Source: Neonectria sp. B-13 (Eukaryota; Ascomycota; Sordariomycetes; Hypocreales; Nectriaceae). From it: a stretch of 64,000 nt of DNA. Below are positions 60,829 to 64,000 of the stretch, in pieces. The position numbers and the translations under genes were made by a program. Location of the stretch: positions 744,001 through 808,000 of the forward strand of contig NOKP01000009.1 of NCBI GenBank assembly GCA_002682825.1, read 5' to 3'. Position 1 is the first letter of the stretch; each line of letters opens with the position of its first letter. The notes beneath the pieces were generated by a model, which was given only the letters and a program-made list of their open reading frames with translations, did not search any database and was not told the origin of the DNA.

Positions 60829-63298
60829 AACTTGGCCAGGCGAAGCTGGTGCCATGGGGTTGCGGGAAGGATGAGAAGGTCTGTGGATAGGATGCAAAAA
60901 GGTTCCCTAATGCATCTTGATCTCCAATCCTGTAGTGTTGCTCTATACTTGTTGCTATACTACTCGCTGAAGGTGGCTGATTTGCAAGGAGTGGTGGGCT
61001 GAATCTAGGCAGTCGGCTTGGTTGTGGCTGCTTTGTAGGACGCAATTGATTGCTTGGGCTAGGGCTTGAGTGCGGCTTTGGGATTGATCTTGTTGGGATA
61101 CTGCTGGAGCGTTAAGAGTAGATATGATAATGGGCCTTGGTGATAGTTGGATGGAATACGGTGTAGGTATATAGATTGCATTGATAATGGTAGATGTGAT
61201 ATTTTATGTTAAGATGAGTGATATAATGGATAGTTGAACGTTGAAGGTGCCTGACTGATTGAGGCAATGAAGAACTCTTGATTTCCTATCTAAATAAGTG
61301 ATGAAGGTTGGTCTCTTTTTCTTGTGTTCAATCTTAGGCAGTAGTGCTATGATTGACTTATATTGTTGTGTGATAGCTATGCTGCCTGGAGCTGGTTGTA
61401 TTGTGGTGTTTACGCTGATTGTGAAGTTGTTTATGATGATTGTTATCCTTTGGCTTAAAGTGTGAGGAAATGAGCGATGGATCTTGACATTTTAAGATAG
61501 CTGAGTCCTTAGTACAAAAGGGGGCTAGGAGGAGAGCTAAGATGTACTAACAAAAGAGGGTCTCAGTCAATTGGAGGCAATAAAAGTGACGCCCCTGTAA
61601 GGATAATGCCCCTGTATCAAAAACATTACACCCTTATATCAAAAACATTACGCCCCCCTATCAATTCCCTAAATTTTATAAGGGCGGTAGATAAGTCAGA
61701 CATTAAGTGCTAGACATATATATGATTAGGCTTGAAAGAGTAGTAATAAAGAAACTGGAAGTGTTTAATGCTAAGGTCATAAGAAATAATAATCGAATAA
61801 TAGTACTATCTTATGAAAGGAGAGGAGTAATAGCTAATCTGAATTCTAATAATAATATAATAGTAATATTAGTATATTTATTCTAATAGAGTTTTTAGTC
61901 TTATACTAATATATATTATTAGCCTTTAGAAGATAAAGATAAAATATATAAATAGAGTTTATCTTTAGATATTAAAGTTAAATAATCTATTTATAATATT
62001 TACTTTCTATAGTTATAATATCTATTCTTTACTTTCTTACTATAAGGACTTTATCTTATATTAGAGTCTAGAATACTAAGAATAACCTATTTTAGTATTT
62101 TTCCTCCTCTTTAATTCAATATAGGATATTTTAAAAGCTAATTACTATTAATTACTCTTAGTATCCTATTGTATTTAGTAAAAGTAACTCTATAACAGCT
62201 AACAAAGCTATAAACACCTAACCAGCTTTACTACAGTTATAATAGAGGGAAAAGATACAATCTATCCTTTTAGCTTCCCAGTAGACAGGGGAAAGGTCAG
62301 TTAAATTGACTGTAATTATAATACTATTAAGACTACTATAATGAGGGTCTTAAGATCAATAGAATCACTCAAATCTAGCTAAAAACTAGACAATTATAGC
62401 TCTTAAATTCATTACTAAAGCTAATATTCTTACTTACTTCCTTAATAGACTTTATTAGTCTCTATTTTCTTTTTAATCCTAGCTAATTTAGACTAATTAT
62501 TGAAAGAGGTTATTAGCTAGTAAAAGTACTATAATACTTATACCTTATCTAGACCTTAATGTCTACTAGCTCTAATATACTATTATTACTTATTTTTACT
62601 TTTAAGAGTAAAACTAAGTAAGTAGTAAGAAATATATTTAGCTTTTAACCTTTAGAAGTAAAATTTATATTTAAGTATATTATCTTTCTATTAGTATAGT
62701 CTATTTATTATTATTTTAACCATTTTTACTCTTAAGAGTAAAACTAAATAAGTAGTAAGAAGTGTATTAAAGCTTTTACTTCTAGAGGTAAAATTTATAT
62801 TAGTAAATAGCTTTAATTCTTAGCCCTAATTATAATCCTAAAGACTAGTTTAACTCTTATAATATATTAAGCTCTACTAATAAGCCTATATATAAAGGTT
62901 ATAGCTAATAGTATACTTAGAAACAGTTATTAAGTATATTAGGAATATACTTAATAATTATAGTTTAGCAATTAGATTAAAACTAGTAATAAAACCTATA
63001 AATATTAGAGTAATTTTAACTAACTTTATAGCTTTATATATAAAGTATATTATAAAGTATAAATTCTTATCTTATTTTCTATAATTATAAGCTGTATTAT
63101 TAGAAATAATAGAGATATGACTTATAAAGTAATATTAAAGGTATTATAGCTGAATATAGTAGGGTGTGTACAAATTGAGAGCTGGGTGTGTATTAATAGA
63201 GTCTATCTTTAAGAAAGTGTAGTATATTTCTATCTCTAAAATTATAGATCAAATAATTAGGTTGTGATTGGTTAAGAAGTGGAAATGCACTATATTTC
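60829..63298. other. 3' flank and AT-rich RIP-like DNA (right arm)
   Basis: Mirror of 24,904-27,373. Balanced 3' flank to ~61,560, the paired GTAATGTTTTTGATA motifs at ~61,582-61,657 on the opposite strand, then AT-rich sequence without genes. Confidence 0.6.
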
Positions 63299-63622
63299 TT
63301 TTATATATTCTTTATTAAAAAGAGATTATATATAAACTAGTATTCTCTTTAATAGCTTCTACTAAAAAGAGATTATATATAGACTAATATTTACCCTTTA
63401 ATAGCCTCTACTAGAAAGAGATTATATATAAGCTAGTATTTACTCTTAATAGTTTTTACTAAAAAGAGATTATATATAAGCTAGTATCCCTTTTAATAGC
63501 CTTTATTAGAAAGAGATAATATATAAGCTAGTATTTACCCTTAATAACCTTTACTAAAAAGAGATTATATATAAGCTAGTATTTACTCTTTATAGCCTTT
63601 AGAAAGAGATTATATATAAGCT
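63299..63622 (-). repeat. ~48-bp tandem array (right arm)
   Basis: Mirror copy of the array at 24,580-24,903, about seven units. Beyond it (63,623-64,000) is AT-rich RIP-like DNA that continues the arm to the window edge. Confidence 0.85.
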
Positions 63623-64000
63623 AATATATTAGTAAGAATAACTTAAAATAGCTAGTAAGAATAAAGATACTTAACTAGCTTTACTATAGTTATTAAAAAG
63701 GAAGAGATATAATCTATCTATTAGCCCTAATATAGTAGAAAAGAATAATTAGAATAGAGATTAAGTAGGTAATAGGAAAGGGTTTAATAATAGGAAGTTA
63801 TAATATTATTATAGCTTATTATATAATCTAAAGAGATTAAGTATATTAATAAAGCTATCTAAGGATAGAGACTTTTATCTATCTTATAATCTAAGGAATT
63901 AGACTATATATCTTAATAGAAATACTTTCTACCTTAAGACTATATTATATTAGCTTATAAAAGTCTAATAGAATATTTTTTATTTATAATAGATTAGATT

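Larger units (their letters stand above)
44252..64000 (-). repeat. Right arm of giant inverted repeat
   Basis: Reverse complement of 24,202-43,950, apparently without differences, running to the window edge and so possibly longer. All features of the left arm recur here on the opposite strand. Confidence 0.97.

Overview
The window looks like the genome of a filamentous ascomycete, probably Sordariomycetes/Hypocreales-like. Genes have short GT..AG introns with CTAAC-type branch points. GC-rich gene islands alternate with very AT-rich, stop-riddled repeat blocks of the kind left by repeat-induced point mutation (RIP). The domain set (GH55 glucanase, LysM/CBM18 chitin-binding protein, NucA/NucB-like nuclease, DUF1769) is typical of such fungi. 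The genus cannot be fixed from the sequence alone.

Layout. 1-16,040 is unique and mixed: degraded DNA, a broken 4-coumarate-CoA-ligase-like pseudogene (~1,390-2,400, minus), then an accessory island at 3,601-15,613. The island holds a ten-exon MACPF-type gene with an apparent one-base frameshift, an intron-bearing gene resembling bacterial alpha-helical pore-forming proteins, a 107-residue beta-rich orphan, a small secreted cysteine-rich peptide with a CS-alpha-beta-like spacing, a four-exon 371-residue orphan, and a leaderless HExxHxxGxxH metallopeptidase. 16,041-24,200 is AT-rich nested repeats, including three ~1.04 kb copies of a dispersed element with 13-14 bp target duplications, one of them inserted inside a ~0.9 kb-arm inverted repeat.

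From 24,202 to the right edge the window is one giant inverted repeat. Position x pairs with 88,202 minus x, broken only by a 100-N gap at 43,952-44,051. The left arm (24,202-43,950) and right arm (44,252-64,000) appear identical wherever compared, so every gene there occurs twice. Each arm carries an AT-rich flank with a ~48 bp tandem array, a 1,619-residue secreted NucA/NucB-GH55 fusion, a divergently transcribed LysM/CBM18 protein, an unknown 247-residue protein, a DUF1769 gene with three in-frame TAG codons at apparent tryptophan sites, and a RIP-degraded Ty3/gypsy retrotransposon (LTR, gag zinc knuckle, protease, reverse transcriptase) truncated at the centre.

How the genes may work together. 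The NucA/NucB-GH55 protein and the LysM/CBM18 protein share a 1.2 kb divergent intergenic region. Both are predicted to be secreted and to act on polymers (beta-1,3-glucan, chitin, DNA), which suits attack on, or protection from, other fungi or hosts. The 3.6-15.6 kb island looks like a collection of membrane-active and secreted effectors. Whether its members function together is inference from proximity only. The palindrome may be real or may be two copies of one contig joined by the scaffolder; that must be settled before gene copy number is believed.
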